NCBI RefSeq assembly: GCF_031877795.1
Contig: NC_133971.1
Location: 85,336,446 to 85,400,445 of the forward strand
DNA from: Strix aluco
Taxonomy: Eukaryota; Chordata; Aves; Strigiformes; Strigidae
Direction of reading: 5' to 3'
Length of the DNA stretch: 64,000 bases
Of this stretch, positions 1-13,570 are shown piece by piece (the first letter of the stretch is position 1; every line of letters starts with the position of its first letter). Under the pieces are notes generated by a model. That model was not told the origin of the DNA and searched no databases. It saw nothing but the letters and a program-made list of their open reading frames with translations. A program made the translations under genes and the position numbers.

Positions 1-3000
1 AATACTCCCTCAGCATGACAGGTAGGGCAGAGGACATGAGACCCCGTTTTCCCCTGGGGAACAAGATATTAAGGGCCATTTTCTGGCCCAGCATAAGTCA
101 GAAATAAAGCTAAAATACTATGTTCTAGTCAAGGATTGGCCTGAGTTTTTGAATTTTCCAGGCGAGGTGAACATTTCCAACCTGCAGCATTAGGCAGTCA
201 GTGCCAAGGGCCCTTAGAAAAACTGACCTGCAGTGCCCAGCAGGTGAGAATACATCCCACTGCTCAAATTCCCATCCGGTGCTCATCTCAGCAGCTTTGG
301 ATGATTCAGTTTCCATCCTCAGAAGCTGCTCCCCTGAAGGACCCCTCAATGCACATCCCCTTCTCACAGCACAACTTTCACTGAGAGTTAATTTACAAAG
401 AAACCATTAATTAATTGTCTTGTGCCTTTAGCAAGGAAACAGCATCATGGGTACCCAGGTCACACACGGATTTCCTTGCCTGCTGAAATTCACCTTTTTG
501 CCCCAGGAGCAGTGGGATGTTACCCAGATTTGCATTACTGCAAACCTTACACAGATTTTGGCTCTTCATTATTTGGTGTCCCAAGAGGTGCCTGAGGCTG
601 CCAAGGTGGGAATCGGTTTGGGGAGGAAACATTAGACAGGAATTATATTTTTCTAGGACTTTTCACACATTCCCATGTTCTTCTAAGCACATGAATAGTT
701 TCCCCTCTACTCTGGGGACAGTATGAGTTAAAACAACATCACAGACATACCTAAAAACTTCTGTTTTCCCCAGCAATAATATTTAGGCTTTTGAAAAGAG
801 GCATCTGACAAATAAGAACAAGAGAAATAATTTCAACAATTACACCCCCAAATACAGTTTAAATTCACAGGAGAATAAGTTAAACAAGGATGTTCTCTTG
901 TTAGCCTCATTTCCCATTTTTTCTACATGTTTCTGGAGTGCCAGAGTATGTTCCTTTCACACTGGAGACATCAGATGTTGAGAGATGCAAATTCAAAACT
1001 GCTGTGAAAATGCCTGTGATAGCCCCCAGCTACTGAAGTAAACTTTTGGTTTAGCTTTGCAGAATCATCAAACTTCCTTCTCTCTCCCATCTCCTCTCAA
1101 GAAAAGATAAAGGCTCGGTATAATAGGTGCCCTACTTACCTAAGACTTTGATCTCTCACAACCCTATGCTCACAGAAGTTGGAAATGATTTCTGAAGGAG
1201 CCCCAGCGTATGTGAATTTACAACCCAGTGAGCCACTGTGCTTTCCAAGAGAGCTGGCTTCAGCACCACACCTGTGATACTTCAAAGGAGAGAGGAAAGT
1301 TATTTTCTATTTACTGCTCCAGTTTCCCTCTCCACTGCCTCTGGACACTGTCACCCCTTGAAGATGTGATGTTTCTTGGGACAGGGTCTACACTGAGCTT
1401 TAATAAACCATATCCAAAGAGAAACACACTTGTAAGAGGCTTTTGTTTTCCTTGCAGAAGTTGGAGTGTGAAATACAACCCATCAGATATATTTGCCTTT
1501 GCTTCAGACACATGCACACACATATATGCAGTTCAGCTACCTGAACCAGTAGGCAAGTCCATGACTAAGCCAGCACTTTCCTGCAACCCCATGGACAGGC
1601 TGCTTAGACTTTGCCAAAGCATGGACAGTATTTTGAGGCTTTGGATTCTTCCTCCCTAATTTAATTGCAGTGACCAGTTCACAAAGATTATGCCTAGACT
1701 GGTCACCCGGGAGCCTTTCCAAATCTCCAAGCATAAACCATGGCTGCGTACCAGTTCCTACACTGCTGGGTCTTCCCTTATATGTAATCTTGCACCGCTG
1801 ATGTCATGCCCTGCTTTCTACTGGGAGGAAACTTGAGTAAATAATGTTTCTCCTTGGGGACAATCCAGATGTCTGTGTGGCACACGTGAGCCAAGTCATT
1901 GATCTGGACAACGGGAGGAAGATGGAGTCTTCCACACATGCCACCGTGCACACGCAGGGGACAGCTGGGACTCTGCTGTGCTGTGCCCTTTCAGTTATGC
2001 CTTCAGTTTGGGTCATTGATTTAATGCCAAGCAGTCAACGCAGGGATATATGCTGTGATTGCACAGCCCATGCCACCATTGCATGTCTTCATGAAGAGGC
2101 AGAAAAGTCAGCTTGCCCGACAGTATGAAAATTAACCAAAGTCTGAGTCATTCTTCAAACTTAATGCTGTTTTAACAATGACCTTATATATGTAATAAGG
2201 CTCTACCATCCCATTTAAAATATTTTTCCCAAAGAGTCGTGATTTCTCATTATTTTTGTCATGTCTCATGAGCCTTTGTTCCAAGTTCTCTATTAATGGA
2301 CTCATTGTGCTGTATTGGAGCAATAACCCTGTCAGACCTATCTCCAAAGGAAAACAGTATGATAAACCTGTCAGGAAGAAGCCCATGGTTGGTTGTAGTG
2401 GCACTGGGCCAGCAAAACCACAGCACTTGCAGAATCTCATCCCTCTATTTCTACACATCACCCTCCCTACCCAAGGTAGGATCCTAATGAAAGTAGGACC
2501 TTAAACGAGTGGTGAAGGACATGTTACTTCTGGCTGAAGCCTCACGTGCAGACCAGGACTCAGGGACACTGGTGTGGCAGGTATCTGGGAAATCTGCTTG
2601 TGCTGCTGTGCTGTAGAGAAAAGGAGGTTTGCTTTCACACCGTTGACAAGAAATTAATTTATCTTCACTGAATACCCTATATAAGTGTTTTGCAGTGTTT
2701 ATAGTACTGCAAAATGGTCCATTACATAGTTGCAAAATGCCTGCTCCAATGCAAATGACAAACGTGGGGGGCTTTAGAGCCATAATGGCCACAGAGACCT
2801 GCGTAGTCTGGCTAGCAAATCTAACCAAAAGCAACACAAGTCCTCCAGCATTGTTTCTGCTACAGAGATAAACTAACTATGTTCTTTTTTTGATTGTGCT
2901 AGAACTAGGTGTTGCATTTTCTTCATTATTTGCAATGTTAGTCATATGGAAAGAAATTCCTGAAGATACAGAGGACTTGTTTTTAATAGGAAAAAAAATA

Positions 3001-6000
3001 TTTCTGCCTAAGATTCCTATTCTACAGAGCTATATAGTCAGATCAGATGCTCTGAGGAACTGACTAGGTGGAGAACAGAAGGTCTTAAGAACTGAAACCA
3101 CTAATAGACAAAAATATCTCAGTCCTCAGAGAGCTGACCTGCTATTTACAACAAGCAGGTAACAGGATTAATTGAGAGGCCTCCATCAAGCAAGGCCCTT
3201 TCATAGAAAAACAATTACTTGGGACAGAGATGCCAAAGGAGCTTGGAAAGTTATCTGAAACTGTGAAGAGCTGGATGGAAACTGTCTGCAACACAAGTCA
3301 ACATGACCTGAAAGAATACTTCTGCTTCATCCCAAATCCATTAACCAGTATGATATTGAACATTTGAACAATATGTACCAACCAGACATGTAAGAAAAGG
3401 GAAGCTTTGTGCTACCCATAACCCATGGAGGAGGGACTAGATCATTCTCTGGTGCTTCATGGGAGAGGTGGGAGCCTATAAATAGATATATTTAGTTTTA
3501 GCTTATTTCTAACCAGCTGTTCAGTGGGATGGAGAGGGGGCAATGCTGTCTGATCCTTCTAGGAGACTTCTGAAGTACTGAAACATACGACCTGATAATG
3601 ATTTGTTATCTGGCATTTCTTTGTTCTGGACCTAATTCCAAGCTGATTGGGTCCATGTGGGTTCATTTCAGCAACTAATGTTTTTCTGGTAAACCTGCAG
3701 CTAGACAACCCCAGTCAAGCCAGTAAATGCCTTGTCAAGGACAGAGAAGAAAAAGACTTCCCATGCAAAATGTATCAGCCTCCATTTTGTTGGCTGTTAT
3801 TTTTAGTGGAGAAAAGCATTTGCTGGCATCACTACATCTGTGAAGTTTAAGGGTTGTATATTGCTTACAGAGGTGTCTTTTTATTGTGAAAGGGCCCAAA
3901 ACAGACTGAGGGGGAGGTGGTGATCACCGAATACCATGACGCCAATTATCAGGTGACTGTTGGGAGCCATGTCTTGTACCCACTGGCTCACAACCATAGA
4001 AATCCTTGCTTCTGCTGGCACAGAAACGTAGAAACCGGATTTAATGTGTGAGCTTGTGAGTCGCCCAGTGGAAGAGGCTTGGCTTGTCACCCTGGAGTTG
4101 TCACCCTGATGTTTCTCCTTTTTTCAAGAGTGGTCCCAAAGAAAAGAAATGGCACTGCCCTACAAATCTGTGAAGCAAAACTTCCTCTGGCAGAGGTTTT
4201 GCTTTCATTTCCTTCATAACTTGTCACTTTCAGAGAATGGAATTGATAGCATGCAGCACTTGTTGGGTGACTGAAGCTTTTGCATCTCTTCCATTTGGGG
4301 AATAATGGAAGGAGTTTAGTTAATTTGGACTCCAGCTGAAAGAACCAGATGTTCTTCAGTCGTTTTTTTGTGGTTCCAATGAAGAGACTGGACTATAAGC
4401 TCCCCCTGCAGAAAAACATGGAGGGATTGCTCATGCAGCATTATCAGATTAAATAAGAGTGGTTTGGAGAAATCAGCTGTAATACAATAGCTTCACATCC
4501 AGCACTGACTGTGGTCTCCAACTTTTACTGATGTCTGGTTTGCTACTTCCAATGGGGTGAAGAGGGGCAAGGAAGAAAATGCACAAAGACTTCACGTATG
4601 CAGCATGTGGAAGATGAGGGTGTCTGTGAGAGGGTGGGTGGTTTTGTTGAAAAATGTTTCAAAGTTGAATGAGAAACTTTCCTGAAACACGGAGGGTATT
4701 TGTGTCTTCAAACTCCACCCCCCACAAGGGAATAAGCTGTTGCTGCTGCCAAGCTTTGAGAGAAAACCTTGGTCGCTATTGTGTGGGTTTATTGCATCCG
4801 CGATGGTCATCCTCAGAAACTTCCTCCTTTAATGAAACAGATGACTTGACCTAGGCTTCACTCCAGCCACATGAAAATAATTCCAAATAAGGATCTACAG
4901 CCTGACAAACTGCTGTGCTCAAGAGAAGGATAAACCAACCATGTTTAGCAGCAACTTAAATTAAAGGAGGCTTTTTGACTTCATCACCTCTTGCAGCTGC
5001 CAAAGTGACTGACCTGCAGACTGCCATCTCTGTACCTCTAGCTGTGATTCAGAAGGAGGTAAACCACAACAAATTGTATTTGCTGCTTCTGAAGATGCTG
5101 ACAGACAGGGTTTATCTTCCTCAGTTTGCCAAACACCAGTGGGTAATAAGAGGGAGTCTTGGGCAAGATGATCTCAGGGACCAGGTGAGGGGAGAGAAAG
5201 ATGCACAGCAGGCACTGTGAGTACTGCTTCTTTTTCAAAATTCACATAACTCAAATGTACCTCCCCACAGGTTTGTTCACAGGGTTGATATTCTCACATT
5301 ATCGAATTATAGCCAATAGATGGAAAACCTTTTGGCTGACAGTTGTCATTTCAGGAAATTAGCATCTCAGCAGTTGGTGAATAACTGCTATTAATAATGG
5401 CACTACCAGATGTGACAACTGACAGGTTTTGTCACCACATAGTCACAAAGATGATAAAAGTAGGTGTTATTCTGAGTTTGGTTCCAATAAGCAGTAAAAT
5501 ACTAAAAAGACCAACTCGTAAAAGCACTATTGTCCAGTGAATAGTTATCTGCAGTTTAAATGCAAGGTTAAGTAAAGGGTTTCTAATTACTGAAACAACA
5601 ACAAAAATCCCCATGGGTATTGAAAATCAAGTAAAGATAAATAAGAACTGGTCAAAGTTCATCTGAGTTAATCTTGCCAAGGGAACAGAGAAAATATAAG
5701 GGTTCTCTGAGGCACATAAAGAGCATAGAGCGCTATGTACTTTGTCATGGCAGATCTTGAAGCTAGTGTTTTGGTCTCAAAGTGAAATCATTACTGGGCT
5801 GGAAGAAGCCTCTGACATGGTTTGTGGTGAGTGCTGCAGGCCTGCTGTCATCCTGAGTGCTTGAGGGCGAGATGAGTATCTCCAAATAAAAACTTTAGTC
5901 TCCAAGCACTCTGAATCTTATCTGATACTCCTTGAACTTTCAATATGTTTACATTATTTATCACATAGCTTTATATTGTACTGAAATAACTAACGTTATA

Positions 6001-6859
6001 CTTCCAGACTTCTGCTTGTCACCTGCAGACTGCCAGAAATTATCATTGCTCTTTCCTAATGCACAACTGCTTTAATTTTCAGTGTATTTTGCCACGCACA
6101 AAATGTGCTAAGAAATCAATGCAAGCATCTCACAATCTTGCTTTTGCTGTGTTAAGCAGGATTGTGGGTATGGAGGTCTCCAGGTCAAACTGACAGACGT
6201 CACCAGGGTCTGGGATTAGAGGGGCACCTTCACGTTCCTGCTCTTCTGACTATATTTGACTTGGGACACATTTGGGAGTAAGGAATTTGCTCAGGTGGTT
6301 GCAGTGCTGTGGTTCTGGCTTGCTCTCTCCTTGTAGCTCATCATGTTTCTTGAGATTTTGTGGTTGCTGTTGTGACACCTGAGGATTTCCTTGGCATTCT
6401 GGTCTAAGGGGGGCAGAAGGTATGTTCCTGAGGACTCTGCTGTGTCTAAAGCCTGTTTCGTGGTCATGAGTGACTGAGGGACAGGCTTCAGAGGGATGCT
6501 GGGGTCCTTTCTGTCATATGCTCTCTTTCAGGAGGAAGGTGGTCAAGGACAGGCAGACAGAAAAAATCCCACAAAAGAAGAACTTGACCTCAGAGGGACT
6601 GCCCATAGAGAAAGAAACGGTCTGAAACAGAAAAACGAGGAAACAGAAAATGCTGCACTAGAGTCACTAAAAGTTCAGAGGGCTCAAACTCCTCTGATCC
6701 CCAGGGAAGGATCACTTCCACACTACCCTTCTGATAACACCAAAATGTGGAACTGAAGGCTTGGCAGCAATGATGTGTGAAGGTTATGTGACTGGAGAAT
6801 AACATGCAAAATATGTAACATATCCAAGTGACTTCCACCTTCTTAGGCTGACTGGAACA
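1..6859. other. Intergenic DNA, no gene recognised
   Basis: Only short open frames without family resemblance or exon-like borders were seen on either strand. No recognisable repeat was identified with confidence. This is sequence downstream of UNC13B. Confidence 0.6.
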
Positions 6860-7500
6860 GCACGCAAGGCTTTAGAAGAAGTCTTGAAGGAAAGAATAAC
6901 AAAAGAAAGGATGGAAATTGAGACAAAAGGCAATGTGGGTTTGTCAAAGTTAGAATGTGCAGGACCAACTTGACCCTGGCTCTGATAAATGATTTCCTAG
7001 CTCTAACCTGTCAAAGGCGTGTATTTCTGTAAGCTGGCTCCATTGCTTCTGAGATGACTTGGGAGCCGTGGTCGTTCGCAGGGCTAAACGCATGACAGTG
7101 AGAGGCATTCAGTGTCATTCACAAACTAGCTGAATCTTACCACAGGGCACAGCTGGGCAAACCTAATTCTAGGGACAAATCTGGCAACTCAAATCTAGTT
7201 GGACTCAGAAAAAAGTTGAACACAACATCAGATGGGAACTCTTGGTGAAATCAGAGGAGTCTGGGGTTAGTGAAAGGACTATGAGGTGACATAATGGAAA
7301 TGGGCTGAGAAATATGAAAAGCCCAGAAAGGCAGGGACTGATAATGAGAAATTATTCTTAAAGCTAGAGAAATGTGATGCTAGAAAGGCTGTACTTTAGG
7401 GCAGATGCAAAGGAATTAGGCACATATGACTGGAAATGGAGAGCTCTGCTTACAAGATGAAACCTAGCTCTTGCCCAGTTTAGCAGAACAAAGCTTAGAG
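6860..7500 (+). mobile_element. Possible very old LINE (CR1/L3-like) remnant
   Basis: The region contains GGCAATGTGGGTTTGTCAAA followed by GACCAACTTGACCCTGG and GATAAATGATTTCC, reminiscent of the reverse-transcriptase part of CR1/L3 elements (GGG-TTT-GTCAAA ... CAGACCAACTTGA). The match is from memory and strongly diverged; boundaries are approximate. Confidence 0.3.
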
Positions 7501-8771
7501 GAGCTGGCAATGTTACCCAAGCATCAGGAGCTACTAAAGAGACCTCACCATGTTAAACAACACTGTGGTGCAAGAACAAGTATTTCTAGATTGGCCATAA
7601 ATCACAGGCAGCAACTGAGAAGACAGTTTTAAGTATCAGAGAACTGAGGTCCTGAAAAAAATCCTCAGGTGTCCACACTCCTGGTTTAAAGAGTAGTTTG
7701 GGGAATTATCCTGCAAACCTCAGGGAGAGCTCAGACCCACAGTGTGTTCCCCCAAGCCCTAGGTAATACCACCAGCCTCATTAGCTGTACTGCACATGTT
7801 CACAGGCCTATGTCCAGAGTTTTCTCTAGAAGGGAGGAAATGAGAGCATAAGAGCAGAAAAGGAGGAAGATGACATGTCTGGAGGAAATCCCACGAGCAG
7901 CCTGACCTCCTCTGTTGCCACTGTGCTGCCTCCTCCCTCCCTGCTTGCTGCCCAGAAGCAGGGAAACTGAATCCCATGCCTGAAGTGGCAGCTGCTTTCT
8001 CAGTCTGTCCTAATCACTTCCCAAACCCTCCCATTCTCCAGCTTGTCTTCTTGTCTCCATCCATCAATTTGCTAATCTCTTCCAGGAAGACTGATAAACT
8101 CCCTCCCCACATCTGCCCTTGTGTCTCTGCTCTCTCTCTCATCACATACTCGGAAACACAATGTCCTCTCCCGTAAGGCCCTTTTATCCCCATCACGTGC
8201 TCATAAGCACATGCCATCGCTTCGAGTCCTGCTAACTCACTCCCCCAACTTATTTTTCTCATGGTGTCACAGCCCAGAGATGGCCACAGCTTTAGAAGGG
8301 AATTTCCCAAAGATCAAAAGGTCTGTTAAGTCCAAAAGCTAGGCTGTCTTTCTCTCTGTTCTTAGAAAATTCTCTCTTATTTTCAAATAAAGGCTAGAAA
8401 TAAAAGGATTGTTAACAGCTCTCTACCATCCACCAAATCTCAGCAGGGGGGCTTCTTTCTCAGGTTTGCGCTGAGTAACGCTGACTTCCCAAGTTGCAGC
8501 AACCTCTTTAACTTCCCTTTTTGGTTTCCTACAAAAGGTTTCCCTGTCACCTGGGGGGTCTGGCAGTGCTCTGCTCCCTGCTCCTCCCAGCAGCCTGCCC
8601 GTATCTTCTGCTGGCAGCTGGGAAGTATTTTTTGAACTCTTCACTATTGCTCTTAAGATTAGGAGCAAACTGTTACCTTGAAAAGGCTTCCTCCTGGAAG
8701 CTTGTCCACATTTTGAATGCTGGATGCTGTTCTGATCCTTATATTCCTGATCCTCACAGCTCAGAAATGAT
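7501..8771. other. Intergenic DNA, no gene recognised
   Basis: A pyrimidine-rich stretch occurs around 7975-8200. The overlapping open frames at 8423-8863 (minus) and 8521-8832 (plus) have no recognisable domain. Confidence 0.55.
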
Positions 8772-9110
8772 CCATATAAATGGAAAAGGTTCAAAGAAGA
8801 GCAAAGATTATCAAAGGTTTTGGGTAAATTAATAAATTGGGACACCGCAGCCTCAAAGAGCAATGGATAGAGTGGGATATGATAGAGGTCTACAGCATCT
8901 CCATTGTCCAGGAAGGGGTGGATAGGACCAGCACTTTAGCATCTTTCCGAACAAAAGAATGGAGGGCAGAAAATGAAATTAGTTGGAACCAGGTTCAAAA
9001 CAAAAAAAGATAGGTCTTCATGCAACAATTTATAAATCCACGGAACTCCTTTTCAGGGGCTCAAGGAGGCTTAGAAGGTTACTAAAGAGAAATGGAGTCA
9101 GGAACATCCC
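8772..9110 (+). mobile_element. Old CR1-like LINE fragment
   Basis: The stretch reads like the 3' part of a CR1 element: AAAGGTTCAAAGAAGAGCAA, then GATAGAGGTCTACAGCATC, ATGAAATTAGTTGGAACCAG, GTTCAAAACAAAAAAAGATA and ACGGAACTCC, in the order expected of CR1 3' ends. Divergence is high. It abuts no gene and sits about 160 bp left of the solo LTR. Confidence 0.6.
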
Positions 9111-9265
9111 CTGTGTTAAAAATTACCAGCACCATAAAGTGCATCAGAAGGAAGCATCATTGGTTTAACTTGTTCTTACTCTTCTCCGGACAGCTGCTTG
9201 TAACCATTCTTGGAGGCAAGATTTGCATGAGATGGACTCTTGGTCTAAACCACTTTGCTCTTCCT

Positions 9266-10268
9266 TGTGCTGGGTTTGTGGGGTGGGGTTTTTGGTAGCG
9301 GGGGAGTGGGCTACAGCGATGGCCCCTGTGAGAAGCTTCTCAAAGCTCCCCCAGCTCCAAGCTGGACCCAACTCTGGCCAAGGCCGAGCCAATTAGCGAT
9401 ACTGGTTGCACGTCTGCAATAATGTATTTAATCAGCGAAACCTGAGAGGGGATTGGGACTTGTGAGGAAGCGTTAGGAGAAGGACACCTTTGTGAACATC
9501 GAGGTCATTGGAAGAAAGGGGGGGAGGTGTGCTGGGGCAGAGACCCCTCCTGTATCCCACGGTGAGATGACAGGGCCACCCTGTCCAGGGTAGAGCAGAG
9601 GCCGACCTGTGGCCTGTGGAGGAACCCACACCAGAGCAGGTGGCTGCGCTTAGAGGAGGCCAGGACTCTGCGGGGAGAAGCAGCCCCCGCTGCTGCAGTT
9701 CAGCACTGGGAGGACGGCAATACGGGGGGGTGACTCACACCAGAGCAGCACAGGAAAGGCAGCATCCTGTGGGGAGGACTGTGACAGAGAAAACTCCTGG
9801 AGGACTGTCTGCCATGAGAGGGGAGACACGTGGAGCAGGGGAGGAGTGTGAGGAGTGTCTTGTCCCCCCGTCCTCCAGAGGAGGAAGAAATGGTGAACTG
9901 ACTGCACCCCCCATCCCCTACCCTCCTGTGGCACTGTGGGAAGGAGGTAGAGAGATCAGGAGCAAAGCTGAGCCTGGGAAGAAGGGAAGGGTGAGGGGAG
10001 GTGTTTTTAAGATGTGGTAATGCTTCTCACTGTTCCACTCTGTCTGTTAAGTGTTGCTGTTGTTAGTGTTTGAATTAGTGATGCTCTTTTTTTCTTCCCC
10101 TACAGAGTCTGTCTTTTGCTCATGACCGTAATGGGTGAGACACCCCTGCCTGTCCTTATGTCAATTCCTGAGCCTTTTGATTCCTTTTCTCCTTACCAGC
10201 GCTGAGGGGGAAGGGATGAGTGAACAGCTGCGTGGTGCTCAGTTGCCCTCTGAGCTCAAACCACAACA
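9266..10268 (+). mobile_element. Solo LTR of an avian endogenous retrovirus (~1.0 kb)
   Basis: The element starts TGTGCTGGGTTTGTGGGG and ends AAACCACAACA, the terminal signature of a long LTR family abundant in birds. Internal landmarks are GGTAGCGGGGG, a segment ending GGCCAAGGCCGAGCCAATTAG, and diverged internal repeats of a CACACCAGAGCAG-like unit (near 9630 and 9738), followed by AGCTGAGCCTGGGAAGAAGGG-type sequence. Flanks are TTCCT (9261-9265) and TTCCA (10269-10273), a 4-of-5 match to a 5-bp target duplication, as expected for ERVL-type integration. No gag, pol or env adjoins it, so it is a solo LTR. The family name is from memory of similar repeats, not a search. Confidence 0.85.
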
Positions 10269-10517
10269 TTCCACAGACCGCACAGAAAGCCCCTGGGCAA
10301 GAACAGTCAGACCATCAGCAGAATTCACCTGCCTGCCTCCAGCATCCAGCTCATCTCTCACCTCTCTCCTGTCCCACCTTAAGTGAGTGTTGCTCCACTC
10401 CTCCTGGTGGGACAGCAGGCAACTCACCACTCCCTGCTGCTTGTCATCTTTGCCATGATGCTTTTGGAACAACCTTTTCCAACTCAGGATAGCCATTTTC
10501 ACGCCAGGTACACCAGC

Positions 10518-10600
10518 ATATATATATATTTATAAAATATGTATTCTATTTATTCATTTAACATATTTGTTATTATATAGGTATATATGTTTGACATACA
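10518..10600. repeat. AT-rich low-complexity tract
   Basis: CATATATATATATTTATAAA continues into a TA/TTTA-rich stretch. It lies about 250 bp right of the solo LTR end. Confidence 0.7.
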
Positions 10601-11902
10601 CAGTGTATATCCTATATCCAGCTGTCATTTTGAGGAGTGTTCAGACAGAGTGAAGAAAGCCGTATGCACAGCACAATATTGTTGCCACAGGTGCAAGAAA
10701 AAGTCCGAGTGTTTGTAGCTTGAGTCTGCAAGATTTTTTAGGCAGGAAAGAAAATTTGAAAGTGTTACAATGAGTGTAAACCCAAGAAACGACGCAAGAT
10801 GGGCAGATGGTTTTAGACAAACAAGTTACAAAGCAACATTTATGGAAATTGATTCTGTGATTAAAAAGTTCACGAACTTGGTTTTCAGGAGAAGCACTTG
10901 ACTGGTGGATGAACAATATATTCAGGAGCCTTGCCTGGCTCTGTTAATAACAGCCAGACCTTTTGTCCTGCACACGCCTCTTCCCAAGGTTAGACAGTGC
11001 TTTTTCTTTGAACTTTGATTCATTGGTTTCTCTCCACTGCAGCCCTTGCTGAAGCAATGACAAGCGAGCATACTGTTGAGTGGAAAACCTGTGTACCATC
11101 TAACTTGGTACTGAGGTGGGGCTTTAAAGTCGTGCTTTAAACAACACATCACATGGGATATGCCATCAAACTCAGTGGCTTCCCCACGAGGAAGCCAGAA
11201 ACAGAACTACAGCTACAAGCTGGACTGTGAGTTAGCCCAGTTACTCGCATCACTGAGCATATGTTACCTAAGGAAAACACGGCAACTCAGATCACAAAAT
11301 TTCAGAGACCCGCATTATCATGAAATATGAGTGTCTGAGTTATTTGAGTTTGTCTGCTGGAAATTGGCAGCATCCCCCAAAAATGAGGAGGGGGGAGTAG
11401 TTTACTTGACATCAAAAAGATTTATTCTCTCATCTCTTGTCAATACCATCTACAGAGTATTAATGCTCATATCAGACTGAAAACTATGAATCAAGTTTGG
11501 TATATAATTGTTTTTCTTCACATTATCTGTAAAGTATCTTACTGCCTTCCTGAGTCTTTCCATTCAGCACCTTCAGGAGGCTGTCTGAGTACAAAGGAAA
11601 CTTGACTTAAAGGCCAGATAGGAGAAAAAAAAAATGAAGTTACTCTCTATGCTCTTCTGTGATGTCTCAGTGTGTTATCAGAAGCCAAGAAGTTCAGGCA
11701 AAGATGTCAAAGATGGAGGCACCATGGAGGAGGGGGGAATTGTCTGACTCATACCCCTTGCTGGGCATCTACAGCACCAAAGAAATATCTATGTACTAAA
11801 CAAGAGTGATTTGCAAAGATGCAGTAGCTATTCTGCCTTACGTGATTTAGCAAACCCAATTAGTTACACTTCAACAGACGACTCCAAATGCTGCTAAAAG
11901 GG

Positions 11903-11908
11903 TTTATT
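11903..11908 (-). terminator. Possible distal polyadenylation hexamer
   Basis: AATAAA occurs on the minus strand about 240 bases beyond the proximal one. No clear U-rich downstream element is obvious, so it ranks second. Confidence 0.25.
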
Positions 11909-12091
11909 AAAGACTGTACTAACAGTTCTCATAACAATGGCACGTACAATGATTCAAAATCATGACAAATAGCGTGGAGTTTTGAAGAGCATTATTATAA
12001 TACACCATGGACAAGAACAAAGCAGATGTGCCGTCTCAGAACTCTAAGAGCAGGCCCATGAAATACAGGAGTTGTATCACACAGCTGTACA

Positions 12092-12150
12092 AGTGACAGA
12101 GAAAATAGAAAAAAGAAAGAGTAATTCAATATGCAGTCCTTGAATTTATT
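12092..12150 (-). terminator. Polyadenylation signal, UNC13B (proximal)
   Basis: On the minus strand AATAAA (12150-12145) is followed by GGACTGCATATTGA, giving a CA cleavage candidate near 12133, and then by a U-rich stretch containing TTTCTTTTTTCTATTTTC. This is the standard vertebrate arrangement of hexamer, cleavage site and downstream element. A further AATAAA at 11908-11903 could give a longer 3'UTR. Confidence 0.6.
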
Positions 12151-13570
12151 GACAGTATTACAGTACTTTATGGGCAAGGACTGGCTTGTTCCAGCTGCAC
12201 TTTCCAGAGCACAAGGGCATCAGGAAAGAGCGAAAAAATCCCCAAAACAATAAATACCCTCCAACAAACATAGCTCAGGTGCAGTCACTACTCCAGACCT
12301 TCCAGCTTAAGAATTTTCAGTCAGAAATTCTGACCTCCCTGCAATCACTTTGCTCAGGACAGTGTTTTGTTTCACAAGAAAACAAAACCAGGATGCTTCT
12401 TTAAGACAGTGCAAAAATATTTTCAATGGTATCGTTAAATCACAGATTAATGACAATCAGCGTGGATCAACTGCAGCACGGCCAACAGTGACTTCAAGAG
12501 CAGAACCAAATGGACCTGCTGCCCCCTGACCAGCACTCCAGACTGAATGCTTGCAGAGGGGAGATGTGGTGCTCTCTCCCAAGCAAGCCATCATTTCTGG
12601 GTTCATAGTGAGGAATGGTCTCAGCTACTCCAGGGTAACAAAATGCTACAGAAAGCCTGCAAGTATTAAATTATCCAACCCTATGTCAAGAAACTAACAA
12701 AAGAATATATATAGCAGCCATGCTATTTGTCATGGCTCTAACATTGTTCCCTTCTTTACCGTGTCAGTCACGGTAGCCAAAGTGTGACTTGCGGAGTTCA
12801 GCAGCTTACAGCACCCCCATGGTGATGCAGGATTCCCAGCAGCACGTGGGGATTTATATTCTCCGAGGCACACCACCTAATTATAACGGCAGGGCAGTTG
12901 CAGTCTGCTCCCGGTGTGTTGCCTTTGCAGCTTTTGGCTATGAAATCTTAGGCCTCTCTGCACTTGTCCCACTGGTCTCACCCATGCTCAGAGCAGCACA
13001 TCCATGGTCGTACATTCATTTGGTGTGCCTCTTCAGAGCAATTTGCAACTTCTTTTTTAAGCAGACATTGAGGAGTCTGCATATCACATCGGGACATTGG
13101 TATAATCTGTGTCAGAACATCCCCTGGTACTCCACAGTACATGAATTCAATGAGAAATAACTGTGCTTTGCCAAACCCCCAAATCATTCTTCTTCTCCCA
13201 ATTTCTACACAGTTGTGTGTTTGTATCATAGTGTGATTATGTAGAACCTTTTTAACATCTGCCAACTTGAGAGGATAAAATCACAGTGCTGCATATCAAC
13301 AAAACCCAGCATAATTTATATACACAAAGCAGAATTTGCATCTTAAATAAGAAGAGATTGTCTCATTCTCTATGGTGTCTTACCCAGCTACTAAAAAATA
13401 AATAATTCACATCAGATTGATGGATTTGTTTCCTGTACAGCACACGTGCGCTACTGGAGCTGACAAAGACAACAGGAAAAAAGCTTTTGTAATTAATAAA
13501 AGAGAATTGTTGAACACTTCCACATATTGGCACAAGGCAGAAGAGAAAAGGGAACATTACACAGCTGAGC
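12130..13570 (-). other. UNC13B: Probable UNC13B 3' untranslated region
   Basis: About 1.44 kb follows the stop codon with no other convincing frame. It ends just past the first minus-strand AATAAA (12150-12145). The end is inferred from the poly(A) signal and downstream U-rich stretch, not from transcript data. Several short open frames here are not supported. Confidence 0.6.

Larger units (their letters stand above)
10269..12091. other. Intergenic DNA downstream of UNC13B
   Basis: Apart from the AT-rich tract and the distal poly(A) hexamer, nothing is recognised between the solo LTR and the UNC13B 3' end. Confidence 0.55.

Noticed and set aside
1228..1659. 143-codon plus-strand open frame in intergenic DNA
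   Set aside because: No domain, no promoter or splice context, and typical of chance open frames.
8423..8863. 146-codon minus-strand open frame
   Set aside because: No recognisable domain; partly overlaps the start of the CR1-like fragment; no exon borders fit a gene.
9616..10020. 134-codon plus-strand open frame
   Set aside because: It lies wholly inside the solo LTR and follows its internal repeats; no protein family resemblance.
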